Source: Acidimicrobiia bacterium
Lineage (GTDB): Bacteria; Actinomycetota; Acidimicrobiia; Acidimicrobiales; Bin134
Direction of reading: 5' to 3'
Assembly (NCBI GenBank): GCA_022827405.1
Contig: JAJDTA010000180.1
Location: 1 to 37,822, forward strand
DNA length: 37,822 bases
The notes below the pieces were generated by a model. The model ran no database searches, was not told the origin of the DNA, and saw only the letters and a program-made list of their open reading frames with translations. Positions within the stretch are counted from its first letter, which is position 1. Every line of letters begins with the position of its first letter. Positions 1 to 7,466 of the stretch are shown one piece after another. A program made the translations under genes and the position numbers.

Positions 1-1470
1 GAACCGGGGGACGGCGAAGTGGGCCATGCGGGGGACGCAGAAGTCGAGCAGTTCGGTCTCGGAGAGCTGGTGGTCGGGCTTGAGCACCACCACGGCCATT
101 ACCTCTTCTTCGCCCAGTTCGGAGGGAACGCCGATCACCGCTGACTCCAGCACGGCGTCGCAGGTGTTGATCACCGCCTCAACCTCATAGGAGGAGATGT
201 TTTCGCCTCGGCGGCGCACGCAGTCCTTCATGCGGTCAATGAAAGTGAGGTAGCCCTCCTCGTCGAGTCGCCCCCGGTCGCCGGTGTGGAACCACAGATT
301 GCGGAAGGTCTTTACCGTGACGTCGGGCATGTCGAAGTAGCTGTCGATCATGATGTGGGGCTTCTTGGGCCGCACCACGATCTCCCCCGCAGTGTTGGGG
401 GGCACCGGCCGGTCTTCGGGGTCTACTACCTGCACGTGGTACAGGGCCGATTCCCGGCCGGCGGTGCCGATCTTGCGCATGCCCCGGCGGTTCTCGGTGG
501 TGATGGCCACCTCGGTCATGCCGTACACCTCGCTGAGATGCACCCCGAAGCGCTCCTCGAACGGCTCCCAGATCTCGACCGGGCAGGGGGCGCCGAATCC
601 GTTGCGCACCGGGTTGTCGGCGTCGTCGGGCCGCTCGGGCTGCTTCCACAGCATCATGATCAGCCCGCCCTGGTAGTTGAAGGCGGTGATCCCGTCGGCC
701 CGGCAGCGGTCCCAGAACCGGCTGGCTGAGAATCGCCGGTCCATGACGAGCCGGGCGTCGGCCTCCATGGCGCACATCACGCTGGTGTACTTGGCGTTGA
801 TGTGGAACAGCGGGAAGGCGGTGTAGAGCACGTCGTCGGCGTCGTAGCCCACCAGGTTGACTGTGTGGCGTGCCAGGTTGAGGTTGGCCTCGTGGCACAG
901 CATCACGCCCTTGGACGGGCCGGTGGTGCCCGAGGTGTACAGGATCACCGCGGTGTCCCGGTAGTCCACATCGGGATCGGGAGCAGGGGAGTCGAGGTAC
1001 AAGTCGGCCAGTTCGTGGACGGTGACGTGCTTCGGGAACTCGGGGGTACCGGCTTCCTGAGTGCCCTCGGCCCGGTTGACCACAACGTGCTCGAGGCCGG
1101 GGAGGCTGGGGGCCGCCTCGGCGATGCGATCGAGGAAGTCGGCATCGCACACCACCGCCGAAGAGCGCGACTGGCTGATCAGATACTCCAGCAGGTGGCC
1201 CCGGTAGGCCTGGTTGATGGGCACCTCCACCACCCCGGCCTTGTTCATGGCGAACCAGGCGTCGATGCACTCCAGCGAGTTCTGCATCATGAGGCAGGCG
1301 CGATCCCCTGGTCCCAGCCCTAGAGAGGCGTAGCCAGCGGCGAGCCGGTCGGAGTCGAGGTGGACCCCGCCGTAGGTCTTATCCCGCCCCTCCACGGTGA
1401 GGGCCAGCCGGTCGCCGTTGGCCTCGGCCTTATGGCGGATCCACGCTCCGATAGTGCGAGGCTTGTTCAC
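1..1470 (-). CDS. AMP-dependent acyl-CoA synthetase/ligase, C-terminus cut off
   Basis: Adenylate-forming enzyme that would activate a carboxylic acid with ATP and transfer it to CoA. Reading the minus strand from GTG at 1470 gives 490 uninterrupted codons that leave the window at position 1. The P-loop signature YTSGTTGPSKG lies near residue 180, followed by the FHINAKY-type substrate-pocket segment, and the last visible residues read AHFAVPRF, which resembles the PRF-(I) segment shortly before the C-terminus of CaiC/FadD-like ligases. Only the last few dozen residues, including the catalytic lysine loop, should be missing. The gene is divergent from the VOC gene at 1535 with about 64 bp between them. 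The substrate cannot be told; crotonobetaine/carnitine-CoA ligase-like or a general FadD are both possible. Family call is firm. Confidence 0.9.
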   Translation of the reverse strand, partial: MNKPRTIGAWIRHKAEANGDRLALTVEGRDKTYGGVHLDSDRLAAGYASLGLGPGDRACLMMQNSLECIDAWFAMNKAGVVEVPINQAYRGHLLEYLISQSRSSAVVCDADFLDRIAEAAPSLPGLEHVVVNRAEGTQEAGTPEFPKHVTVHELADLYLDSPAPDPDVDYRDTAVILYTSGTTGPSKGVMLCHEANLNLARHTVNLVGYDADDVLYTAFPLFHINAKYTSVMCAMEADARLVMDRRFSASRFWDRCRADGITAFNYQGGLIMMLWKQPERPDDADNPVRNGFGAPCPVEIWEPFEERFGVHLSEVYGMTEVAITTENRRGMRKIGTAGRESALYHVQVVDPEDRPVPPNTAGEIVVRPKKPHIMIDSYFDMPDVTVKTFRNLWFHTGDRGRLDEEGYLTFIDRMKDCVRRRGENISSYEVEAVINTCDAVLESAVIGVPSELGEEEVMAVVVLKPDHQLSETELLDFCVPRMAHFAVPRF

Positions 1471-1534
1471 GCCCTGCTAGATAGCACACCAGGAACGTTC
1501 GGGAAGAATGAGAGATCGCTGAGAGGAGCTGGCC

Positions 1535-2119
1535 ATGGGCTGGAGAACGATGGGAGAAGCCGGTTATCCGGCCGGATTGGACTCGAATCCGGCGGTGTTG
1601 CCGCGCATTCAGCGCTGGGACCACATCGGGATTGCGGTGCGCTCCATTGAGGCCGCGGTGCCGCTGTTTCGGGATGTGTTCGGCGGGCAGTTCGTGATGG
1701 GGGGCGACGACGTGCCGCTGGAAATCCGCACCGCCATGTTCAAGCTTCCCGACACCGTGAAGGTGGAGTTGCTGGAGCCCCTGAACGAGCAGAGCTACCT
1801 GCACCGCTTCATCGAGAAGCACGGCGAGGGGTTCCACCACGTGACCATCTTCGTGGACGACGTGGAGACCACCATCGTGGACTTGGAAGCCGCCGGCTAC
1901 GAGGTGGTGGACACCGAACTGCGCGAGCCGCACTGGCGGGAGACTTATGTGCGGCCCCGGTCAGGGCACGGCTGCCTGTTCCAGATTGTGGACTCCACCA
2001 TCGACTGGCTGGAGCCTCACCCGCACTGCACGGTGGAAGATGTGATCGCTGGCAAGTGGCGCTGGTGGAGGAGCCAAATCTGGCACATCGACCAACTGCC
2101 CGACGGCTATAGCCAATAG
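1535..2119 (+). CDS. VOC (glyoxalase/bleomycin resistance) family protein, methylmalonyl-CoA epimerase-like
   Basis: 194 residues of the vicinal-oxygen-chelate fold. The first beta-alpha-beta module starts with WDHIGIAVRSIEAAVPLF (about residues 28-45), and the second with GFHHVTIFVDDVETTI (about 97-112). The two histidine-containing strands are where this family places metal ligands. Layout and spacing resemble methylmalonyl-CoA epimerases and related lactoylglutathione lyase-like proteins, but the tail with several tryptophans is not typical, so the reaction is left open. The start at 1535 follows a good ribosome site (GAGAGGAGCT at about 1519-1528); ATG at 1550 is an alternative. It sits between two acyl-CoA synthetases, which suggests a role on a CoA thioester. 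Confidence 0.82.
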   Translation: MGWRTMGEAGYPAGLDSNPAVLPRIQRWDHIGIAVRSIEAAVPLFRDVFGGQFVMGGDDVPLEIRTAMFKLPDTVKVELLEPLNEQSYLHRFIEKHGEGFHHVTIFVDDVETTIVDLEAAGYEVVDTELREPHWRETYVRPRSGHGCLFQIVDSTIDWLEPHPHCTVEDVIAGKWRWWRSQIWHIDQLPDGYSQ

Positions 2120-2130
2120 ATCCCCCGGTG

Positions 2131-2206
2131 GGCGGCGGGTCCTGTCGCTCTACGGCGGCTCGGCGCGCGGAGGCGCCGAGTCCGCCTCCGGCGCCACCCC
2201 CCGCCC
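2131..2206 (+). repeat. Dispersed palindromic intergenic element, copy 1
   Basis: This copy begins GGCGGCGGGTCCTGTC and ends GGCGCCACCCCCCGCCC. Its core folds as GGCGGCTCGGCGC / GCGCCGAGTCCGCC around a GCGGAG loop with one bulge. It begins 11 bp after the stop of the VOC gene, on its sense strand. Two relatives lie at 22721-22796 (minus) and 25501-25575 (plus). The stem sequences differ between copies but stay complementary. It could serve as a transcription terminator or be a REP/MITE-like element; no coding potential is visible. Confidence 0.75.
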
Positions 2207-2207
2207 A

Positions 2208-2429
2208 CCTCGGTCGGTTACCTTTGCCGCCGTCGGACAGATGGTCGTGGGGTGCCGATTGGCATTTGGCTGGGGGGCGGCGGGCGCCCTGAGCCGGGCC
2301 ACCCACTCGGCCCACCTATCGGGGATTCGCCCGCCCCACCTTGGTTTCTGCCCCGCCCTGCCTCGGTTGGGTGCCATTTCCGCCGTCGGGCAGATGGTCG
2401 TGGGGTGCCGATTGGCTCTTGGCTTGGGG
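2208..2429. repeat. Two imperfect direct repeats of about 70 bp in the 2120-2429 intergenic region
   Basis: Segments 2208-2276 and 2361-2429 align along their length. Both contain CCGCCGTCGG(A/G)CAGATGGTC followed by GTGGGGTGCCGATTGGC, and the period is 153 bp. The second copy ends where the coding region of the minus-strand synthetase stops. No credible gene is seen in the 310 bp between 2120 and 2429; besides the palindromic element and these repeats I see nothing. Confidence 0.7.
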
Positions 2430-4070
2430 CTACAGGCCTAGTTCGGCTTGGAGTTTTTCGGCTAGGCGGAATTTTTGGATTTTTGTGGCGGATAGGGGCC
2501 ATTCGTTGGGGGCTATGAATTGGACGTGGCGGGGGATCTTGAAGCTGGCGATCTGGCCTCGGCAGAACTCGATCAGCTCGTCCTCGCTGGCCTCTGCGCC
2601 GGGCTTGAGCTCGACGAAGGCGGCGGGAATCTCGGAGTATTTCTCGTCGGGCAGGGAAACCACCTGGGCGATGGCCACCGCGGGGTGGGTTTGGAGATAG
2701 CTCTCGATCTCCACCGCGGCCACGTTCTCACCGCCCACTTTGAGCATGTCCTTGGTGCGGCCCAGATAGCTGATGCGCCCGTCGGGGTCGAGTGAGCCGA
2801 TGTCGCCGGTGAAGAACCAGCCCTCCTCGTCGAAGCACTCGGCGTTCTTCTCCGGGTCTTTATGGTAGCCCTCGAACACGTTGTAGCCCCGCACCCAGAT
2901 CTCGCCGGCCTGGTGGGGCTCGGTGAGGGTCTCTCGGGTCTCGAGATCCTTGATCTTGACCTCGATGCCCCGGAACGGGCGGCCCGATGACACCGCCCAG
3001 GTCTCGGGCGGGTCTTCGGGGCCGGAGAAGGCCACCACGCCGCCGCACTCGGTGAGGCCGTAGGCGTTCATGTGACGGGCCCAGGGGAGCAGGGCGTGGA
3101 TGGCCCGCAGGGCGTCGGGGGGCGCCACGTTGTTCACCAGCCGGATGCGCTGGAACTCGTCGGAGTCCCAGTCGGGGTGGTTGATCATGGCCTGGGTGAC
3201 CGGCGGGAAGGTGGAGAAGCACACGGTGGCCTTCTCGTCGCGCATCTGGGCGATGGCCTGGGCGGGGTCGAAGTGGGTGATGGTGACGTAGGACGAGCCG
3301 GCGTCGAGGCAGCCGATGAGCGGCAGGATCGAGCTCATGTGGAACAGGGGCAGCGGATCCCAGAACACGTCGGTGTCGGTCAGCTCGAACCGGGTCCGAC
3401 AGGCGGTGACCGCAGTGCGCACCAGCGACTCGTGGTTAAGGGGGCAGCCCTTGGGCTCGGCGGTGGTGCCCGAGGTGTAGATCATCAGGGCCTCATCCCG
3501 GATGGCCACCTGGCTGCGAAGCAGCTCCACCTCGTCGTCGGTGGCGCCATCAGCCAGAGCCTCGAACGCGCCTCGGTCCACCATCCCGGCAGGGGAGGTG
3601 CTGCCCAATAGCATCACTGCCTTGAGTTCGGGAGCAACGTCGAGATCGAGATTGGCCGGGTCGGGCGCCTCGGCCAAGCCGGGCAGGCAGTCGTGAAGGA
3701 TCACCACATAGTCGGTGAACTGGTCGATGATGTCGCTGGTCACCAGCACCTTCAGGTCGGCGTTCTCGGTGACATAGGCCAGCTCCCGCCCCTTGAAGCG
3801 GGCGTTGATGGGTACCGGAACAGCGCCGATGAGGGAGGCCCCGAACATCACCTCGATGAAGTCCATGCAGTTGGGCATGAGGATCCCCACTCGGTCGTGA
3901 GGCCGAACCCCCAGCCCCAACAGCGACCGAGCCGACCGCCGGGCCGCCTCCTCCAGCGACGCAAAGCTGTGCCGCGTGTCCGGGAAAACCACCGCGTCCT
4001 GGTCTCCATACAGCGCTGACCCCCGCACCACCAGGTCGCCATAGGTGGTCACATCAACCCAAGTGCTCAT
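2430..4070 (-). CDS. AMP-dependent acyl-CoA synthetase (FadD-like)
   Basis: Complete adenylate-forming CoA ligase of 546 residues (552 if the upstream GTG at 4088 is used). The sequence shows the P-loop YTSGTTAEPKG, the substrate-pocket segment PLFHMSS, the YGLTECGG adenine-binding motif, the GWFFTGDIG hinge region, and a C-terminal PLSATKIQK segment with the catalytic lysine. It converts a carboxylate to its acyl-CoA using ATP. I prefer ATG at 4070 because the protein then begins MSTWVDVTTYGDLV, which fits the family, although the CTACGGGG stretch lies very close to it. It is divergent from the ATPase at 4169 and tail-to-tail with the VOC gene. The substrate is not determinable. Confidence 0.92.
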   Translation of the reverse strand: MSTWVDVTTYGDLVVRGSALYGDQDAVVFPDTRHSFASLEEAARRSARSLLGLGVRPHDRVGILMPNCMDFIEVMFGASLIGAVPVPINARFKGRELAYVTENADLKVLVTSDIIDQFTDYVVILHDCLPGLAEAPDPANLDLDVAPELKAVMLLGSTSPAGMVDRGAFEALADGATDDEVELLRSQVAIRDEALMIYTSGTTAEPKGCPLNHESLVRTAVTACRTRFELTDTDVFWDPLPLFHMSSILPLIGCLDAGSSYVTITHFDPAQAIAQMRDEKATVCFSTFPPVTQAMINHPDWDSDEFQRIRLVNNVAPPDALRAIHALLPWARHMNAYGLTECGGVVAFSGPEDPPETWAVSSGRPFRGIEVKIKDLETRETLTEPHQAGEIWVRGYNVFEGYHKDPEKNAECFDEEGWFFTGDIGSLDPDGRISYLGRTKDMLKVGGENVAAVEIESYLQTHPAVAIAQVVSLPDEKYSEIPAAFVELKPGAEASEDELIEFCRGQIASFKIPRHVQFIAPNEWPLSATKIQKFRLAEKLQAELGL

Positions 4071-4147
4071 CCCCGTAGCTTCGCGCACCGATCCGGTGTT
4101 TTGCCCTGCCGTGCGCCAGTGGGATCGAAAAATGTATAGGTACTTAT

Positions 4148-4166
4148 CAAAAATCGGCTATTTTTG
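4148..4166. promoter_or_regulatory. Perfect inverted repeat before the DUF4143-type ATPase
   Basis: CAAAAAT-CGGCT-ATTTTTG: seven-base arms and a five-base spacer, ending 2-5 bp before the ATPase start. It is strikingly AT-rich for this DNA. Position and symmetry suggest an operator or an mRNA hairpin that masks translation initiation; the protein that would bind is unknown. Confidence 0.5.
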
Positions 4167-4168
4167 TA

Positions 4169-5326
4169 GTGATGGTGTACAAAAGACTGCTACCAGTGCC
4201 CGAGCGGAGTTTCTTTCTGTTCGGAGTGCGGGGGGTTGGCAAGAGCACCTGGGTGCGCATGATGCTCCCCGACGCAACGCGCTTCGACCTGCTTGACGAG
4301 GCGCTGTTCACCGACCTGATGGGCAATCCTGCCCTCTTCGGGAACCTCCTGTCTGGCATCAAACCAGGCGAATGGGTAGTGGTAGACGAAGTGCAGCGCA
4401 TTCCCACTCTGCTGAACGAGGTCCACCGGCAGATTGAAGAACGGGGAGTGCGGTTCGCCTTGTTGGGGTCCAGTGCCCGCAAGCTCAAGACTGCCGGTAC
4501 GAACCTGCTTGCCGGACGGGCAGCTCGTAAAGCCATGTATCCGCTCACCCCGGCGGAATTGGGTGACGATTTCGAACTGGGTGACGTTCTGCGGTTCGGC
4601 ACGATTCCGCTGGTATGGGCGGCCGAAGAGCGACGCGAGGTGTTGGAGAGCTATACCCAGCTCTATCTCCGAGAGGAAATCCGAGCCGAAGCCGCGGTTC
4701 GAAACCTGCCCGGTTTTGTGAGGTTCCTGCCGGTGGCCGCGCTGATGCATGCCCAGACGGTCAACGTGTCCAGCCTGGCCCGAGACACCGGAGTGGCTCG
4801 CCCCACTGTGGCGGGCTATCTGGAAGTGCTAGAGGACACACTGCTCGCTACCCGGTTGGAGGCGTTCGAGGCCAAGCTCCGGGTTCGCGAGAGAAAGCGA
4901 CCCAAGCTCTACTGGGTTGATCCCGGGTTAGTGAGGGCGATCAAACGCCAACTCGGCCCGGTTGCCGCCGAGGAACGCGGCGCTCTGTTGGAGGGCTGGG
5001 TCTATGGATTGCTCAGGGCCCACAACGAGACGCAGCAGGTGTTCGACGCCATCGCCTACTGGTCTCCGGTCGAATCCGAGGCCGAGGTCGACTTCGTGCT
5101 CACCCGCGACAACGAGCATCTCGCCCTCGAGGTCAAGGCCGCAGCTACCTACAACACCAGCATGCTCAAGGGCCTCAGAGCCATCGACGGGCTGCCCGGT
5201 CTAGCCCGCCGCATCCTCATCTACACCGGCACCCACGAATTCCAAACCGAAGACGGCATCCACGTCTGGCCCATCGATAAGTTCCACAAGGCTCTGGCCG
5301 AAGATGGACTATGGCCCAAGCAATAG
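4169..5326 (+). CDS. AAA-type ATPase with C-terminal DUF4143 (PD-(D/E)XK-like) domain
   Basis: 385 residues. An N-terminal ATPase carries the Walker A GVRGVGKST (19-27), Walker B VVVDEVQR (70-77) and a sensor-like LLGSSARKL (98-106). A winged-helix-like segment follows (about 198-230, VNVSSLARDTGVARPTVAGYL), then a DUF4143 domain in which EAEVDFV (305-310) and EVK (321-323) form the nuclease-like core (D308, E321, K323). This family is widespread, often single-gene and variable between strains. Its role is unproven and has been proposed to be defence- or stress-related. The start may be GTG 4169 or ATG 4172; no ribosome site is visible. The gene ends 4 bp before the convergent lipoprotein gene. 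Confidence 0.88.
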   Translation: MMVYKRLLPVPERSFFLFGVRGVGKSTWVRMMLPDATRFDLLDEALFTDLMGNPALFGNLLSGIKPGEWVVVDEVQRIPTLLNEVHRQIEERGVRFALLGSSARKLKTAGTNLLAGRAARKAMYPLTPAELGDDFELGDVLRFGTIPLVWAAEERREVLESYTQLYLREEIRAEAAVRNLPGFVRFLPVAALMHAQTVNVSSLARDTGVARPTVAGYLEVLEDTLLATRLEAFEAKLRVRERKRPKLYWVDPGLVRAIKRQLGPVAAEERGALLEGWVYGLLRAHNETQQVFDAIAYWSPVESEAEVDFVLTRDNEHLALEVKAAATYNTSMLKGLRAIDGLPGLARRILIYTGTHEFQTEDGIHVWPIDKFHKALAEDGLWPKQ

Positions 5327-5330
5327 ATGG

Positions 5331-5987
5331 TCAGAGGCAGAGATCGCCGCTTACGCCGCGTCGGCACAGGAGCGTGCGCTCCACAGTCTTGAGGGTGAAG
5401 CCGCCTTCGGCCTCCGGCAGGTGGGCGAAGATGTGCAGTCGGTATCCGAGTATCGAGTCATCCGCCAGCCCCACCGCGTCCAAAGTGATCTCCCCCAGAT
5501 CGCCGATGACCGGCCCCTCGACTACTGAAATCTGCGGCGCCCCCTCGCCTTCATCGGGCACAAGAGCGCCGACCACTAGGTGACCGAGGGCGGTCATAGT
5601 CTCCGCCGACGGGATCGAGCCCAGTACCTCCACCACCCGCCAAGTGATGTCGTCGGTGCCGCCCACAAATGCCTCTTGCTGTGCAGACGGGGTCGGAGTT
5701 GCAGTCTGCGGCAATGGGGTTGAAGCAATTGGCGTATCGGTCGGGAAGGGAGAAGGCGATGCCGACGGAATTGGCGTGACGGCCGTTGGCGTCGGTGCCG
5801 CTGGAACTGGTGTGGCCGCAGCCTCCGTAGGAGAGGGCGTTTCGGGCACTGGAGTGCCAGCAGCCTCCGTGGGAATCGGCTGCTCTGTTTCCAACGGCAG
5901 CACCACCTGCTCGGTTCCCCCGCAACCAACCACGAGCAAAGCCACGGCCACTATGCCCAGAGTCGCTGCCCCAATTCGCAATCTCAA
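5331..5987 (-). CDS. Predicted lipoprotein with Pro/Thr-rich linker
   Basis: Starting at TTG 5987 the product is 218 residues with a textbook lipoprotein signal: MRLRIG, a hydrophobic run GIVAVALLVV and the lipobox cysteine in VVGCGG (Cys22). A GGGAGGGG ribosome site lies 8 nt before this TTG. A GTG at 6041 would add an implausible 18-residue leader. After the cysteine come about 75 residues rich in Pro, Thr, Ser and Ala with repeated TPVP/SPTEA-like units, the usual flexible spacer that lifts a domain from the membrane. The C-terminal domain of about 110 residues (DITWRVVEVLG onward) is not recognised; two cysteines near the end (CRRG, DLCL) could pair. Probably surface-exposed and membrane-anchored; function unknown. 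Confidence 0.75.
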   Translation of the reverse strand: MRLRIGAATLGIVAVALLVVGCGGTEQVVLPLETEQPIPTEAAGTPVPETPSPTEAAATPVPAAPTPTAVTPIPSASPSPFPTDTPIASTPLPQTATPTPSAQQEAFVGGTDDITWRVVEVLGSIPSAETMTALGHLVVGALVPDEGEGAPQISVVEGPVIGDLGEITLDAVGLADDSILGYRLHIFAHLPEAEGGFTLKTVERTLLCRRGVSGDLCL

Positions 5988-6509
5988 TGGGCCTACCCCT
6001 CCCAGTCCACCCCCACGAGAGTATCTGCACACGCCGCTCACCCTTGGTAGCAGGGCTACAATCCCGTTTAGTCCCTCAGGTTCCTAATCCACAGGTCACG
6101 GGTTCAAATTCCGCCCTGCCCCTACAGCTGCTGAGTCTCCCTCAGTTGTGTTCGATGGGGTCAATTGGAATTTGTGCATGGGGACCTCCTTAGGGTCCAC
6201 ATGCGGGCTCCCAAATGTCTCGACCTGTAGGCTCCCGTGGCAGATAGCCGCGGGCGCATAGCTCAACATGTTGGGGATTGAGCGGTTGTGCCCCTGACAC
6301 ATGGCGCAAACAGAGATTTGTTGAGACTTGGTAGCAATGGGCAATTGCCGGTTTGCTCCTGCTCCTGAGGGATGTCGCCGTCACGGCTCGTTGGACTAAT
6401 CTCTTGTCCGGCAACGGCAGATCGATACCATGGTTTGAAGTCGCGAAGTCGTATCTGTCACACCCTGCATTCATACTAGGGCAGTGTCATATTCGAGAGG
6501 AGGCAGCGG
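5988..6509. other. Intergenic region at the left edge of the defence island
   Basis: About 520 bp with no convincing gene on either strand. Apart from the tRNA-like fragment it contains the leader of the ATPase gene, which ends with the ribosome site GAGAGGAGG at about 6495-6503. A weak CATACT box near 6472 may be a -10 element, but no matching -35 stands out. Confidence 0.5.
6081..6122 (+). other. tRNA-like 3' fragment (possible attachment-site remnant)
   Basis: The sequence reads like the 3' half of a tRNA: an anticodon-loop-like TTCCTAA (6081-6087, CCT in the anticodon position, as in tRNA-Arg), the variable region AGGTC (6093-6097), and a T-arm with TTCAAAT loop (6103-6109) whose stem pairs at four positions including one G-U. 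Upstream there is no D-arm, and the anticodon stem does not pair, so this is not a functional tRNA. Such fragments often mark one end of an element integrated at a tRNA gene, and the defence island begins just to its right. A GCAGGGC/GCCCTGC complement (6050-6056 and 6113-6119) also brackets it but conflicts with the T-arm register. Confidence 0.4.
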
Positions 6510-7466
6510 ATGGCGCGTTCAGATCTGTTGTTGAATCTTGTCGAGGCCGAACGCTCAGGTGATCGTCAGCGATTTCTGATGGTCGTGGAATCGGTGATTG
6601 CCGAAGAACGCAAGAAGCACCATCACCTCGTCGCCGATCGCCTCGAGGAGCTGATCTCCACAACCGGCGCATCGGCCACTGACCGCTATCAGAGTCCTCC
6701 AGTTACACAAGACGGTCTCCTGTTGGAGGTGATTCCACGCCGCAGACTGGCCGACTTGTCGTTACTGCCTGAAACAGCAACGTCTATCTCAGAGGTAATC
6801 GAAGAACAACGTCGCCGCGACGTGTTGCGAACACACGGGCTTGAGCCTCGACATCGCCTGATGTTGATCGGTCCACCAGGCAATGGCAAGACCACTCTTG
6901 CCGAAGCGATCGCCACTGAATTGATGGTGCCGATGTACGTCGCCTCCTACGAGGCGCTGATCAGTAGCTACTTGGGTGAGACAGCGAGTCGGCTTGCAGC
7001 TCTGTTCGAGTTTGCGCGAACTCGAGAGTGCGTCCTGTTCTTCGATGAATTCGACACAATCGCCAAGGAACGGGCCGACAGGCACGACACCGGAGAGCTC
7101 AAGAGAGTCGTGTCCTCGCTGCTGCTGGGGGTAGATCGACTTCCTAGCCATGTTCTACTAGTCACCGCATCCAACCATCCTGAAGTCTTGGACAGGGCTA
7201 CTGGTCGGCGATTTCAAGTACACGCCAACTTACCGGCGCCATCGCAGGCTCAGATCAGGCGATTTGTAGAGCGGATGGCAAACCGAAGCGAAGGATTTGG
7301 TGTAACTCCCGATACAATTGCCAAGACGATGACCGGTTCAAGCTATTCAGAGGTCGAAAATCTGCTGCTGGACATTCGTCGCAGGTATGTTCTTGGACTC
7401 CCGGATGCCGACCTCAAGCGGACGGCACAAGAGCGTTTGGGTCGGTGGCGGAACCAGAAGAGCTGA
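6510..7466 (+). CDS. ietA: AAA+ ATPase, IetA-like component of an ATPase-subtilase pair
   Basis: 318 residues. An N-terminal helical region (1-110) precedes a classical AAA module with Walker A GPPGNGKTT (121-129), Walker B VLFFDEFD (175-182), a sensor-1 asparagine in TASNHPEVLD (N222) and an arginine-finger-like GRR (232-234), followed by a short C-terminal lid. It is close in style to FtsH/Cdc48 ATPase modules but has no fused protease. The partner gene overlaps it by 22 bp and encodes a subtilisin-like protease. This two-gene layout is that of IetA/IetS, first described as a plasmid stability/incompatibility locus and later reported as an antiphage system. A strong ribosome site precedes the ATG. 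The family is clear; the IetA name rests on gene order and domain content only. Confidence 0.8.
   Translation: MARSDLLLNLVEAERSGDRQRFLMVVESVIAEERKKHHHLVADRLEELISTTGASATDRYQSPPVTQDGLLLEVIPRRRLADLSLLPETATSISEVIEEQRRRDVLRTHGLEPRHRLMLIGPPGNGKTTLAEAIATELMVPMYVASYEALISSYLGETASRLAALFEFARTRECVLFFDEFDTIAKERADRHDTGELKRVVSSLLLGVDRLPSHVLLVTASNHPEVLDRATGRRFQVHANLPAPSQAQIRRFVERMANRSEGFGVTPDTIAKTMTGSSYSEVENLLLDIRRRYVLGLPDADLKRTAQERLGRWRNQKS

Noticed and set aside
1430-1933. Minus-strand open frame overlapping the VOC gene and the synthetase start
   Set aside because: It is a shadow of the plus-strand VOC gene, without family motifs; the synthetase starts at 1470 in a different frame.
6050-6120. Complete tRNA gene with acceptor pairing GCAGGGC/GCCCTGC
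   Set aside because: That acceptor pairing leaves only three bases on the 3' side of the T-arm, there is no D-arm, and the anticodon stem does not pair; only a 3' fragment is supported.
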